A DNA stretch of 64,000 bases from Dermacentor variabilis (GCF_050947875.1 NC_134568.1:215495648-215559647), one strand, 5' to 3'; counted from the stretch's first letter, positions 35,033 through 47,055 are shown. Numbers and translations are program-made. Notes: generated by a model not told the origin, from the sequence alone.

Positions 35033-36400
35033 CTGCTCTTTTCGTGTCGTCTGTCCCACTGAGTGGCCGATCTCGACGATGGCGCGAGGCTTTGTGCAAG
35101 CGAATAACAAAAGGGAACAAATAAAAGGAATCGTTACATAATACGGTAACTACGCGATTCTATAATGCAGCTTTTCTTTTTCTCTCTAGAAAACCTCTCG
35201 TTCAGATTTCCCAGCTCAGTACAGATATGCGGCGAAATGGCTACGAGCTGCTAAATATTAGTATCCATGCGAGATATAGGTTCGTCGAAAGATGACAACT
35301 TCAAGTGATCGACTGAGTTGTCTTGGACGAAGATCGTCTTCGTGAGAGCTCTGGCGAAGACAGGTCTACATGTAGAAACGTTGGCTCCAGCCTGAGGCAT
35401 CCCTTGTTCGACCATGCACCCTCGAGCACAAAAGGGTTAGTACGTTCTAGAGCTTTTTAACATATTTGCCTGAGCGCATAGATCTTTACCAGCCGTCGCC
35501 AGCCGAAGTTTGTGCAGTGCTGCATGTTTTTCTACCGAGACGTTGAGTATATTTAGCTCGCCCTTCCCATTGCCTGGCGCGCGCATTGCAGCGCAGCTTT
35601 GCGGAGAGGCGCGCCGCTGTCCTCGTTCCGAACCCGGTATATGCCGCCCTTTCGCCGCTCTTTCCGCGTTTGCAACGCACGCGCGCTGCTAACACCGTGT
35701 CCTGGCGATTTCGGCGGACTCCCAGCCCGAGGAGCGCCGGCGGCGTGCGCCCTGAACAAAGTCCTGCAGTGCATTGTCAGGCGTTGAAAGCACGTCTGCT
35801 CGAAGCCGTATAAACGACTCCAGTTCCAAACGAAGCACAGCGCGCTTGCGAACGCTAAACTAATTTTCGTTACCGGCGAAGCGGGTCTCGGGAATTCCCG
35901 CCTCGCGAGGCGAGACGGAGAGAGAGACAACTGCCGAAGAAAAGGGGTGAGCGCGTGTTGTTTACGCTGCCTATACCTCTCTTTTGTTCGCGTGTCTGTC
36001 TTGTTCAGCCCGTCTCTTCGACACGACTCCCTTGCGACCCCTGCGTAGTCGGCCGGGGAATCTCTCTCGCTTGTTGTACTTGCTGCGTTTTTTTATCCAC
36101 GCCTTGGTGCTTCACGCTGGCTTGTTTTCGTCGTTTCAGTGTTTCCTTGTTTCTCCGCCATCTGCTTCCTCTCAATTCCCTCGGTAATTTTTCTCGTGCC
36201 TTTACCGCCGGTGTTCGCTTTATTGCCGTTTACGATTATCCTGGAAGCTTGCGCGAATTAATGGGCTAAAGCATCTCTCGTCGGGGCGCCGCTCCTCAGC
36301 GGCCCTCGCGAAGCACGTGCTTCAGCGCTGGCACTCACCGGCGCGCTGCGCACTCGCGGCGCCCGTCTTTCGGAGCCGCGCTCTCGAACGCAAACTCGCT
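35033..36400. other. No gene recognised; GC/CpG-rich 35560-36360
   Basis: CG-rich and GCGCGC-rich sequence with TATA-like GCCGTATAAACGAC at about 35805, and ORFs up to 125 codons on both strands. Promoter-like composition is visible, but no exon can be defended. Confidence 0.4.
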
Positions 36401-36450
36401 GAATGAATGAATGAACGAATGAATGAATGAATGAATGAATGAATGAATGA
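36401..36450. repeat. (AATG)n microsatellite
   Basis: About 12 GAATGA-type units with one AACG variant. Confidence 0.95.
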
Positions 36451-36790
36451 AAAACATAATTTTCACAAAGGAGGTATACCGGCGAAGGTGCGCCGAATCG
36501 ACAAAGCCTTTGAGCGCGGGACTGGGCGCCGTGCCCGAGTGGCGGCGTGCTCGTCGTCAGGACGACGAGCATGCCGGGAAGCACGCGGCTCAGCTCTCGT
36601 CCTTCGGCAACTTTTTGTCCCAGATTGCCAGAGCTCCGGCAGTCGCGACTGAGGACGCACACAGCACGTCGAACTACGCAGTCCTGGCCATTGTTATGTC
36701 CGCGCATTGTTTTCGGTTTCGTGTTAACGTTAGGCACTGAGACGCACGAATGCATCGATCAAGCGAAGGCAGCAGTGAGGTTCACGGCCC
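36451..36790. other. No gene; hairpin near 36547-36572
   Basis: TGCTCGTCGTC/GACGACGAGCA forms an almost loopless inverted repeat. Otherwise nothing recognised. Confidence 0.5.
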
Positions 36791-36917
36791 GTATTCACCA
36801 GACGCTCTCACGCTAGAGTTGTTCGTAAGAGCAATTCCTAGCGAATGCCGATGCTGGACGTATTATTAGCGAAGACCGCGTACTAACGGCAGATATCAAT
36901 TACGAACGGAAAGCTTA
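36791..36917. mobile_element. MITE-like copy, right end missing
   Basis: GGCCCGTATTCACCAGACGC at the left matches the element at 26497, with internal CTCACGCTAGAGTTGTTCGT, GCGAATGCCG and ATTACGAACGGAAAGC. The right terminal repeat is absent. Confidence 0.6.
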
Positions 36918-37539
36918 AAATGAGGTGCCAAGGATAATACTATTTGATTGGCAGAGTCAATGCATCTTCAACAGAGTACTACGGGAACCGTTTCTTGTGC
37001 AATAGTGATAGCCCTATTTATTTATTTATTTAGTTATTTATTTATTGTACCCTCAGAACATACAATGCATTATAAAGGGACGGGTTATCGTCGCACATAT
37101 AAGTAAAAAAGAAAGAAAGAAAGAAAGCAGGAAAACACAATGAACAAATAAATAATAATTTCATCCAATAAATCCCTCGAGAAACTGAAATGGCGTTTTT
37201 AGACGTAAACAAAGACAAATAAACAAATAATGCATAAAATGAACAGATATGAGCGCACAAAAAAATTGAATAAGAAAAAGGCTATTCAGATTATGCTGGC
37301 GAGGGCTCTGCGGACATGATCAGTGTCTGTAGTGTGAACTAGCGAAGCATGAAGGTGGTTTCAGTCGTGGCGTGTTTTAGTAGTGAAAGACTGGGAATAA
37401 GTGACCGTGTTATGACGCGGGCTGCTGCAAACCGGTCTTATCGTCTTCGTCTCAGACGGGAGCTCTCACGTACACTTTAATGTGCTCGAGAAGTTGCTCG
37501 ATCTTCAGGCAATTTCGCAACTAGATTGTATTGCACATA
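36918..37539. other. No gene; (TTTA)n at 37012-37046
   Basis: AT-rich, with tetranucleotide TTTA repeats and an AAAG run near 37107-37126. Confidence 0.6.
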
Positions 37540-37796
37540 CCTCAATATTTAATTAAATTATGCGGCTTAACGTCCCGAAATATGCACAGCGGCTTGTGAG
37601 GGACGCCGTAAAAGTGGGCTCCGGATTAATTTTGACCGCCTGGGGCTGTTTGACTGCGACCAAAGGGCGGTACGCGAGCGTTCTTGCATTCCGCCCCCGC
37701 AGGAATGCGGCCGCCGCGAATGGGAATCGAATCCGCTACCTCGACCCACTATATATAGCGGAGCGCCGTCGCCATCGAGCCAACCGCGGGGGTGAA
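37540..37796 (-). mobile_element. SINE, divergent subfamily
   Basis: Minus strand: head CACCCCCGCGGTTGGCTCGA TGGC, B-box-like GGATTCGATTCCCATTCG, body GCATTCCTGCGGGGGCGGAATG and GAGCCCACTTTTACGGCGTC. The 3' end TTTCGGGACGTTAAGCCGCA replaces the usual TTTTGGCACGTAAAACC. It is followed (plus strand right flank) by a poly-A run. A relative of the Ruka-like SINEs with a different tail. Confidence 0.7.
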
Positions 37797-38527
37797 AAAA
37801 AAAAAGAAGGAAAACACGCATCATTTTCTTCAACTAGCGCACCACTGAAATTTGAAATGCAAGGTGTGCATCTTCTAAAGCCGCAATAGATAAAGCAATA
37901 GCAATAACAATGATGGATTATGACGCTTCTACTACAAGGCTAAGTGCTGATCGAGTTGGTATTTGATCTACTATGATAAAAACCTGCGAAAGAAACAGGA
38001 GGATAGCTGGACTAACAACTGAACTTTATTGTTAACTTAAACCCGTAAGGTCTCACCAAACGTATACGCCAGCACATGAAGCAGGAAACAACAAAAGAAG
38101 GGAGCCTCGGGAGAGGATGGTCGATTAGTACATCATCTCAGTCATTGTACTATTCAGCTCTGTAACAATTTTTGCCTGGGGCAAAACACGAATTGTTAGC
38201 GAACTTCTTGAAGCCTTCCAGATTAAGAAACACAATGACATATGCATTAGTATACCGTCACTAGCCTTAACTGAATAGGAGTGTTTGTATCTAGAACCAT
38301 GAATATGCATAGTAAACTTGATTGATAGGGTGTGTAACATGTGGTAGTCTTAATGTTGTTTTGCTGGCGCATGCGCTTGGTGGAACCTTGGGAGCTCAGT
38401 TGTCACTCCAGCATTCGTCCTGTTTACCATTTCTCACTTGCAGAACACTATATACGTGGAAGGAGTACGGTAAGTGCTCTCTGGTGTATAGTCAATTATG
38501 GTACCATGTAGCCCATAAGAATCCTTT

Positions 38528-38530
<3 letters not shown>
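37797..38530. other. No gene recognised
   Basis: Plain AT-rich sequence. Confidence 0.5.

Positions 38531-38531
<1 letters not shown>

Positions 38532-38578
<47 letters not shown>
38532..38578. repeat. (TC)n microsatellite
   Basis: About 23 TC units. Confidence 0.96.
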
Positions 38579-38582
<4 letters not shown>

Positions 38583-39393
38583 GACGGTTTTCCATTCCTA
38601 TTTAGTTTGGCAACTGGATTAATTTATGGAGTATTCGTTGTTGCGTCATGCGGACAAAGACCGATGAAAGGCTGGCACGTGGTTGATCGGTATTTCACGT
38701 GTAAGCTGTAATAACACTCCCCCCCCCCCAAAAAAAAAAAGAAAAGAGAACTTGGGACGATTTCCGTGTGGTAGCACAAATCGCCGCACACGGAAGTTCG
38801 GGCCATGGCGAACATACTGTCATGCTGGCGAATCCAATGATCATTTGGCCGCTAGCATGCGGAAAGAATAAGATGTGAATGCGCTCTAAACAGCGAGAAC
38901 GAAAGACGCTCCACCTCTGGCGTTCGCGCCGTCCCTGCAGGATTCCCGCTGATTGTGGCTTCTTTTGATTTTGCTATTCCCCGCGCGACTTACGCACGAC
39001 GGCGGGAGCCGATTCCTCATGGTTTCGCAACTGCGGCAAGAAATGCCAATCCGCCGCCGCCGCCACAGGATTGCGTGGGTGGCGCGCGGGCGTTGACGTT
39101 GTCTTGCATCGGCGGCCTCACGCGGCCATTGACGAGCTTGGCGACGAAAACCCGCGGAAGGCTTCCCGTTCCGCTTGGAAGAACGGCTCCTGCGCGTGAA
39201 CTAACACGACCGCTCGTACGCGCTTCTTATTCTCGCGATACCGCATACGCGAACGACTTAGCTCTCGTGGTCGATGCATGGACGATCGTCGACTTGGTAG
39301 CGCTGTCTGATGAGTCGAACATCTTCGCCTCCTTAATGTATTCGCTCCAGGGAACTAATCCCTGGGGCAATGCAACGTAAAGCTGTTCCAGTC
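38579..39393. other. No gene recognised
   Basis: Includes a poly-C/poly-A junction at 38721-38741 and a GC-rich stretch at 38930-39240. The 141-codon ORF at 38955-39380 is not recognisable. Confidence 0.45.
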
Positions 39394-39541
39394 GGCCAAA
39401 TTCACAAAGCTGTTCGGTCGTAAGTGCTCTTTTCCATTTCCTGACCGCCTTCTGTAATAATATCTCCAGCATCGGTTGTGGCTGGAATTTTCTCTTACAC
39501 GAGTGTTTCTAGAATAAGAACTTTCTTCTGAATACGGGCCC
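39394..39541. mobile_element. MITE-like copy, GGCC(A)AATTCACAAAG ends
   Basis: Left end GGCCAAATTCACAAAGCTGT TCGGTCGTAAGTGCTC; right end ATTCTAGAA-type block then TTCTGAATACGGGCCC. Termini and size (148 bp) agree with the 26497 copy, although the interior has diverged. Confidence 0.55.
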
Positions 39542-40509
39542 TGGCTCTATGCCATTACCGTAATTAGCCCTCCGCGATTGGTGAAAAAATTTCGGGCAAC
39601 GCCTACTGTATCTGTTTGACACGCGAAATCACGAAGCCGCGTAAACTTGCAATCGCAATATGACGCGTATACACACTGATTATGCATAATTGTGCTGAAA
39701 AAAAATTATTCGCGATTATACGACTTTCTCTTCATTAGTGGTCAAATATTTTCTTGCCGCGCCTGCTTCGTCTGTCTGTCATGCGAACACAGAACCTCAA
39801 AAACCGCGACAACTCACTACGTCAAAGTAACACGTATGCACAATAAACATGCATTACCATGGGCTGGCTGCTCGGAGCCGCCAGTGGGAAAGATTTTGTT
39901 TGCTTATAATAAAAATGAACGTCGAAACGGAACATCAAGTGACATATTAGAGTATATTGTGTCATTGTAATTAGAGTATATAAGTGAAATACCAGGCACT
40001 TATGTAGTCCATGCACGCGCGTAACAGAGTTGCGTAAAATCGTGTTTGCTTTTCCTTCTGCTCTTTCATGGTCCCTCCTCCCACCCCCTCCCCCCTGGTT
40101 GATTGCAGCAAATACAGTGCTCCTTGATCAAAAGCACACCTCATTAGCCGATAACTCAATTCATCTTGCAGGCAGCGCTACAAGCAAAAATAAAAATAAG
40201 CCGATCGGCAGTTTTCACAGCGGCTGTCATCTTGCGCGTTCTGAGCGACATAGATTGGATGTAAAAATAGGAGTACTTGCATTTATTTGGAGTTGTATTC
40301 GAACCACCTTTATAAAGGTTGTGAGACAATTTTGCTTTCAGCAGCGAGCAGTTGGTTATTTATTGAGTGTTTCTGTCTAAAATGAAGTTGCCCACCTTCG
40401 CTCCTCAAAAAAAAAAAAAGAAAAGAAAAGAAAGAAGAAATGATGCAGTAACCATCGCAGATGGTTATCTTCATTTGATATATCAAATGAAACCAATAAA
40501 AATTGAGAA
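39542..40509. other. No gene recognised
   Basis: AT-rich, with a purine run at 40407-40440. Confidence 0.5.
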
Positions 40510-40641
40510 ATGTTTATTAACTGGATTCAAGAATACTTAAGGCAGAGACGTCAAGCGGTTCTGATAAATAATGCCCTGTCCGAGTTGCAGCACGTTAAGT
40601 CTGAGGTCCCGCAGGGCTGAGTCTTTGGACCAACTTTGTTT
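40510..40641 (+). pseudogene. CR1/jockey-like LINE RT fragment
   Basis: Translation from 40510 gives MFINWIQEYLRQRRQAVLIN then ALSELQHVKSEVPQG, a stop at 40618-40620, and in the same frame VFGPTLF. This is the RT stretch between the 'W(I)xxYLxxRxQxVxxN' helix and the VPQGSVLGPLLF motif of CR1/L2/jockey-type LINEs. It is clearly a different lineage from the I-group copies here. Only about 44 codons survive. Confidence 0.7.
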
Positions 40642-41009
40642 TAGCATACAGCGCGAACGAAGCCCGCGAATACACGCAAGGTGCCTTGAGGGGGCCACTC
40701 GCGCGGCAATTTTGCGTGCACTTCCCGGCTTCTTTCACTCTCGGAAAAACACTTTTATGTAGCGCGTATTGAGCAATAGAAAGCTGTATCTGGAGTTTTT
40801 CATGTTGCTCTGCAATTTTCTGATTGACACTTTTCATCTAATATTATTTTGAGAAGTTGATTATTTAGTTAAAGCTAATTATGTAAGTAGGCGAAGTTAA
40901 GTAGACCGCTCATTAAATAGGCTGTATAAATATGGCGGGGACGTTAGCCCCTGGTATTTACGGCAGGCTACCATACACTCAGTTGAAAATAATATTTTGT
41001 TGCCTCCTC
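40642..41009. other. No gene recognised
   Basis: AT-rich sequence between a LINE relic and a SINE. Confidence 0.5.
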
Positions 41010-41238
41010 GGCTGGAAATCGTTACCCGCCCAGTGGCTATGCATGGCGAGGTCGAGTTTAATCCTGGCTGCGGCGGCCGCACTGCGATGGGCACGAAATG
41101 CTGAATCGGTCGTGTACCGTGGTATTGGTGCATGTTGAGAAACCAAGGTGGTCGAATTTAATCCGGAGTTCCACACTACGGTGTGCCTAAAGATCAGAAT
41201 TTGCTTTGGTACGTAAAACCCCAGAATTTCATTAATTT
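41010..41238 (+). mobile_element. Ruka-like SINE, diverged head
   Basis: Head reduced to CCGCCCAGTGGCTATGCATG and GGTCGAGTTTAATCCTGGCT; body GCGGCGGCCGCACTGCGATG, GTGTACCGTGGTATTGGTGC and GGTGGTCGAATTTAATCCGG; end GGTACGTAAAACCCCAGAAT. Confidence 0.8.
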
Positions 41239-41340
41239 CTTTTGTCGTTGCATGTCTGGCCTAGAGACGTTGTATCGCAAGTACGCCGTACAAGTAAAGG
41301 CGAAAAACCGCCATCTTCAGATTTGTTACGTTTAGGCATT

Positions 41341-41496
41341 AGAGAGTTATAGCTCAGCGATGCAGCGGGCCAGAGAGCCCAGCGGGCCCGCGTAGACGCC
41401 AGTGCGCATGCGCGGTACATGCGCAGTGGCGTTTATGTATACGCTGGCCCGCTGGTCCCGCTGGCCTGTTGGCCCGCTGAGGTATAACTCTCTTTT
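41341..41496. mobile_element. MITE or fold-back, AGAGAGTTATA ends
   Basis: Terminal inverted repeats TTAGAGAGTTATAGCTCAGC at the left and GCTGAGGTATAACTCTCTTT at the right, with CAGCGGGCC/GGCCCGCTG next to them. The GC-rich core (GTAGACGCCAGTGCGCATGC / GCATGTACCGCGCAT-like) is itself inverted. No ORF. Confidence 0.7.
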
Positions 41497-42557
41497 ACCT
41501 TCGAATGAAGTAGTTAACGGCAGAAATTTCGTGTTAAACGAGTAACCGCTTTCGACTTGCTCAAATGTGTAAAACGCTTAGCGTTTTGACCGTGCTTGCC
41601 CTTTTTAGGAGGCGAACTTGCGCACATAGATTCATTCTCTCTCGTAATCGCCTGTATAATCGATACACCACTGTAAGTCCGTGACAAGAAGTACAGTTCG
41701 GTGGCGCTAGCTGAAGCGAATTATTTGGCTGGTGCTTGTGCAGAAAGGCATGCGCAGTAAGAAAAAAAAACAGTAATTCTATCGCTATAGTATCTATAAT
41801 GCGATATCTTATTTGCCGATTTACTCAATGGCACTTAGTTGCAGTGGCAGTTATAGCCGACGTTTCTCGTGATGCTTGACCGCAAGCGCATTTTTCGCGT
41901 AGTAATGTGCCGCGTGCAAGATCTACCGCATCTTACTGTTTGCGTTTCCCCAAGGCCATTAGTGCGCCTTGAGAATAGCAGAAGAAGAAACGATGGACCG
42001 CTCGAAATATCCGCGGTGCAGCTTTCCCGTCCGGCCTCGTGTCGTCTTATTCCTTTCGCTCCGTTGTATACCTACCTCTCCAGCCTGGCGGCTTAGGAGA
42101 TGTTTGCGTTCTTCGCCCATTGTTCTGACCGTTCATTCTCGCAGTTTATCCGGCTTGGCCTGTCGCGTGCCCAGGCTTCAGCCCGGTATCATGTGGTGCT
42201 GTTTTTAGTTCGCCCGTTCAGTATTCTTCGTCCGGCTCATGGCCTGTCCGCGTAGTGTGGCCCTCCAATGTATACTTGTCTTCATTTTGCTTGCCTGCGG
42301 CGTCGTCCTCCTTCGACCCGCGACCTCTCCGTCTCCCGCAGTTCCTCCGCGTTCCCTCTGCCGAGTACGTAACCCGGCTTCCTTCGTCGCTCTGGCAGCG
42401 CCCTTCCTTCCCTGCGGTCTCCGTGCCGCTGTCTCGTTTGCTCGCCCTAAGCTCGTCTCTGTTTACGTGTACGCGCTCGACCGAGCGGTCAGTGTGGGGA
42501 TTTCGGCGTGTGTGTGAGTTGCCGGGCGCTATCCGAGAGCATAGCCACTTCTCCGCA
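41497..42557. other. No gene recognised
   Basis: From about 41980 the sequence becomes C+G-rich and pyrimidine-rich. ORFs up to 171 codons show Ser/Pro/Arg/Leu bias only. Confidence 0.45.
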
Positions 42558-42832
42558 GGCCTCCATCAAAGTCACTGTCGCGACAGGCTGGGCCCGCTCT
42601 GCGCCCACCAAGAGGAGCGAAATTCCTTCGGGGCTTTTCGTTGGCGCACGCGTCTCCCTTCGCCGAGGAACCTGCGGGTGCCGCGTTTGCAGCTATGGTG
42701 CCCGAGCAATGTGGGGGTGCGAAACGGGGCAGCGAGACTGTTTGTGCATGCAGTGCGCGCGATTCGGTGACAACGCAGCATGGCGCGGCCTGGCGTCAAC
42801 TCTGCGCTGCCTGTCACGGCTGCGGAGCGGTA
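42558..42832 (+). CDS. Possible cysteine-rich exon, unidentified
   Basis: The frame ASIKVTVATGWARSAPTKRS ... contains a Cys-rich stretch RGTCGCRVCSYGARAMWGCE then CLCMQCARFGDNAAW. The open segment is bounded by a 3'-splice-like CACTTCTCCGCAG and a 5'-splice-like GAGCGGTAATT. The Cys spacing (CxCxxC, C, CxCxxC) could bind zinc. I cannot assign a family, and GC-rich open frames arise easily by chance, so this is only a candidate. Confidence 0.2.
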
Positions 42833-43098
42833 ATTCTGGCGCGCACTCGTGCGAAACCACGTCCCACTTGGCCACGTCCCACACGACGGCCTTGCCGTGA
42901 TATTTCATCGCCGCGATCTTGCACCAGTTTTTACGGGGAAATGTTCGTTCCTTCTCCCCCGCAGGAGGGAAAAGGAAATTGCCGCTCTAACGGAGGCGTA
43001 GCGGTACTCCCCCCTCCCGGCTCGCGCTTTCTCATTTAGATGTGGTTGCCGCTATGGACTCATTTAGCACGTGCTGGTGGGCGAGTTGGTTATGCATG
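42833..43098. other. No gene recognised
   Basis: GC-rich sequence leading into the inverted Penelope-like repeat. Confidence 0.4.
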
Positions 43099-43699
43099 AT
43101 TACAACGAAGGCGCCAAATAAAACAACGGACGTAGGAAGGAGACACGAGACAACCACGTAGACGCACTAACAACTGAGCGTTTTATTTCTTGACACAGGA
43201 ATAAATACCCGCTGCCAAGGATCAAAACAACAAGAAGAAACAGGGCCGTCATCTGCATCGCACAAGGAAACCACAATACGGAACAACTTCTAAGTGCCGC
43301 TCCCAAGATACGTCAGTTCCTTTGTCGAAAGGGAAACTGTGGCTTCACTGATGCAATCATCACCACGCTTTTGAACAGAGCTGATGATCAACTGACACGG
43401 GAGATATCGGAAGCGCTTGAGATCAAGAATCGTGGTGATGATTGCATCAGTGAAGCCTCAGTTTCCCTTTCGACAAAGGAACTGGCGTATCTTGGGAGCG
43501 GCACTTAGAAGTTGTTCTGTATTGTGGTTTCCTTGTGCGATGCAGATGACGGCCCTGTTTCTTCTTGTTGTTTTGATCCTTGGCAGCGGGTATTTATTCC
43601 TGTGTCAAGAAATAAAACGCTCAGTTTTTAGTGCGCCTACGTGGTTGTCTTGTGTCTCCTTCCTACGTCCGTTGTTTTATTTGGCGCCTTCGTTGTAAT
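43099..43699. mobile_element. Inverted pair of Penelope-like element 3' ends
   Basis: Two 269-bp arms (43099-43367 and 43431-43699) are reverse complements with few differences, separated by 63 bp. On plus, 43380-43508 encodes a C-terminus beginning ADDQLTREISEALEIKN and ending STKELAYLGSGT-stop. This resembles the end of the GIY-YIG endonuclease of Penelope-like elements. On minus, 43367-43290 encodes the same last 25 residues with two substitutions. Each arm continues with the same ~190-bp 3' UTR, including AAATAAAACGC and GCGCCAAATAAAAC. Inverted and tandem partial copies are a known habit of this class. Confidence 0.65.
43380..43508 (+). pseudogene. Penelope-like endonuclease C-terminus
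   Basis: Forty-two codons and a stop. The pattern (R)EISEAxxI...GDxCISxxSVSLSxKExxYL is what I recall for the last part of the Penelope GIY-YIG domain, after the catalytic residues. The catalytic GIY-YIG residues and RT are absent, so this is a 5'-truncated remnant. Confidence 0.6.
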
Positions 43700-44409
43700 A
43701 ATGACGCTATGGAGCCGGCTTTTGCCTTCTCACCATCCGAGGCACATCAGGGCCAAAAACTCCCGCGTCGCTGGTGTTGAAGTATGACTAGGTCGCGAGA
43801 AAGTGGACACGCCGTAATTGGAAATCGCTCGATTTCAACGTTGCTCCCAAACTTCACTAGTTCCAAGTCGAGTTTGAGGTACTACGAGTTTGCGAGTTGG
43901 CTCGCAGCTTCTGTCGGTCGTCAGCATGGCAGTCCTGTTTCGAGGAGTTTATAAATTCTTGTTTTTTTAACCTCTCCAGACACAGTCAGGCATAGTATAT
44001 TTGAGATGCCTTCACATTTGTTTACCTGTGTCGCCACAGGCAGTTCATTCTCGCGTCCCTTGTCGCCAAGTGTAGATTACGCGCTGGGCCGCACAGCGTA
44101 TAGCAACCGCAAAGTAGAAGAACGACGCGAGAAAACAATTGGGCGAAGAGTATTTTCGTATATTTTTGCGTTGGTAAAATAACATGTCGTGCGAGTGCGT
44201 AGGATCGTATAAAAGTTACGTTCTGGTATGTACAGCTCTGGATGGCACTATATACGGGCAACGTGTTTATGAGACTTCCCGAAACTGTCGCTTTTCTGCA
44301 CCTGTTAACAAAAGGTCCCGCGTTCTTTGACGCACACTGCAGTCCATCTGGTGGCTGGTGTCGTGACGGTAAAATCATGTCTTGATGCTGTTCGCCTCCC
44401 ACTGCAGGG
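43700..44409. other. No gene recognised
   Basis: Plain sequence. The reading frame of the Penelope arm stays open but shows nothing known. Confidence 0.5.
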
Positions 44410-44514
<105 letters not shown>

Positions 44515-44789
44515 GGTGGGTTTTTGTTTAGTTTATTGCAACAGCATGTTAAAAAAAGCTCGAGACTGGCTTTCCTGTGTCCGTCCTTTCCGTTACACGA
44601 ACTAAGACGGTCATCGTCAGCGTCAATTCGTTGTCAAGGTATCCACGTCCACGTCGTCCGACCACCTATATCCGCTCTCATCTTCACCTTCGCTATAAGC
44701 CGAGGAAAGAACTAATTTTGCTCACCACCACGGCTTTCGATATCATGGCCTTGCGACAATCTTCACTTGTCCGCTGCACGCGCCGACTC

Positions 44790-44918
<129 letters not shown>

Positions 44919-45576
44919 GGATGTACGTTGCTGCCATTTATGTGGCGCCGGCTACTCCTCCTCTCGGACGTGATAACTGTACTCATAATGTTCGTAACAA
45001 ACAAACAAAAAATTGGGTAAAGCATAGTGACATTCGCGCACACAAAGTTCGCGTGCAAAAATATAAATTTCCTTACAATCTAAATGTTCACACTGCTCGG
45101 TCGTGCAGCGTTGACGCTTGGTTATTTATGCGTTTTCTTTCTTAAAGCCTCACTCAGACTCCGAGGGTGGTGACATGTATGTGAACGGTGCATGTATATC
45201 GGAGGCCGCAGTGGGCAACACTGTTGCGAACGCGGGCGACAGTGCGTGGATCGCAAAGTAAAAGTTGCTTTCGAGAAAGTGGATGTGTGCGCTGCGTGCT
45301 GCTGTTGCTGCAAATAGATTTAAATGAGTGCAGGGCCAGATAAATCGCTGAAGTCTATACTGAGAATCACGAAATATTTCAGCTTTGCATGATAATTTCG
45401 GCATGCATGTTGCTGCCATTCACGGATGATTGCTGTTTGTCATGGCATTCCGCTCAGTGAGCTATTTCCTCGTTTGTATAAAACGCGGTAAAGCTAGATT
45501 CCTGCATCACTGTATATATAAACATGCAAATTCACTTCGAAACCGACATGCAGAGTAAAACGATGTTTCTTTCTGA

Positions 45577-45619
<43 letters not shown>

Positions 45620-46828
45620 GGTGCCAGCTAAGTTACGGATAAATGAAAACACCGTTTTGGAAGCATTGTCTGTGTGGCAAATGCCTATGTCTGGGAAATT
45701 TTTCTGCATATATTCAAATTTAAAAAATGTTATGGTGTACAGACGTAATTCACACGCCCTTAAATTTCTTTAATGTATTGTATGCATTGCTCGTTGTTTG
45801 TAAGTAGACCTGAAATATGCGAAACCCGTATAGGTACCGCAGTGGCCCATTCTGTTCTTCTTCAAGCCCCCCCCCCCCCCCCCCCTGCTGTCAACAGCAA
45901 CTGTTGTCCAGTAGTGCCTGACGCTCGGTGTGTTCAGTTTCGCCTGATGTATCAGGTGGAGTATGATCGGCAATAAACTTCTTTTTTCACCACTTTGCTC
46001 TAATTTAATAGCAACAGGCAAAATTTTGTCTCTCGTGGATGTTTCAAAACCAAAACTAGCAAAACTCTTATAGGCCGCAAAACAGCGAGAGCGAGGAAAA
46101 TTCTTCTTGTCTAGAATGCTAAATACCGCGCACGCCTAATAAAATAATACTCTATAAGCAGAATGGAAAAAAAATACAAAGCGCGGGAGGGGGGAAATGA
46201 AAATCACACACGCAGGCATGCAACCCACGCCCGGCATGCGAACCCCTGGCTCATAGAAGGCAGCCGGAATTTCCCGCCTACATTGTCCCGCTTTCGCTGC
46301 AAGGCGAGGCTCTACGAGTGCGCACCTAAAGAAGCGCGTAATAACGTCCCAAGAATGCCTCGCTGCTGCTGCTTCACGATATGAACAATGCGTTATGGCC
46401 GTGGAGCGCGTACACGCAGCTTGTGGACGAGATTAATGGGACGCCCCGAGTATAATATTACGCTGCCCAACGACGGCGCCCCGAGGCTCCGACGTGGCGC
46501 TCTGTGCTTGGCTCTGCATCGAATCGCCTCGATATGGCGCGGGTTGTATACATAGTGGGTGGGGAAAAAAGAAATGGGCCACTGGCGGTACTCCGCCGTC
46601 GCTCGTTTATTTGCTTGCGTGTTGGCCTACCCGGTGATACGGACAAACGCGCTAGCGTCGTATAGCTTATATTGCCGAGAGTAGTTCAATAACGCGATAC
46701 TGGTGGGCGCTCGGCTGCCCACATTTTGCGTCGATGATGCCAGTGCCGCGCTCGTGCACGCATGAGCTTCTCGGATTACCGGGCCGAGGCATTCAGTCCA
46801 GCGCTGGGATAAGTGCTTTTGGAGCCCG
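44919..46828. other. No gene; (AAAT)n at 45576-45619, poly-C at 45868-45885
   Basis: No recognisable coding sequence. The stretch at 46440-46830 is CpG-rich and lies just before the SINE that hosts the intact retrotransposon. Confidence 0.5.
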
Positions 46829-46905
46829 CCGCGCGGTGGCGGCCATATGGCGTTGCGCACGGGGTCGCCGAATTCGACTCCCAGCCGCCGCGGCCGCGTG
46901 CAGGG
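46829..46905 (+). mobile_element. SINE 5' part, split by the LTR retrotransposon
   Basis: CGCGGTGGCGGCCATATGGC GTTGCGC then GGTCGCCGAATTCGACTCCC AGCCGCCGCGG matches the head of Ruka-like SINEs, with a partly deleted A-box region. It stops at AGGG, where the LTR begins. The remainder resumes at 53892. Confidence 0.65.
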
Positions 46906-47055
46906 TGTTGCGTTTCGCCTGCGACACGTGGTTTTGCCGGCGCGACTGCGGCGGGGCGGCGGACATTTTGGCCCGATCGTCGTCGCCGCAACACTCATCG
47001 CCAGGTGTTTCCAGGCGCGACTGCGGCGATGCGACCGCCTAGGGATCATCCTCGC

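Noticed and set aside
35486..36269. Promoter and first exon of a host gene in CpG-rich DNA
   Set aside because: A TATA-like box and CpG richness are visible but no reading frame or splice signal supports a gene.
36526..36575. tRNA-like GCCGTGCCCGAGTGGC
   Set aside because: An A-box-like stretch only; the following sequence is a simple hairpin and no B box exists.
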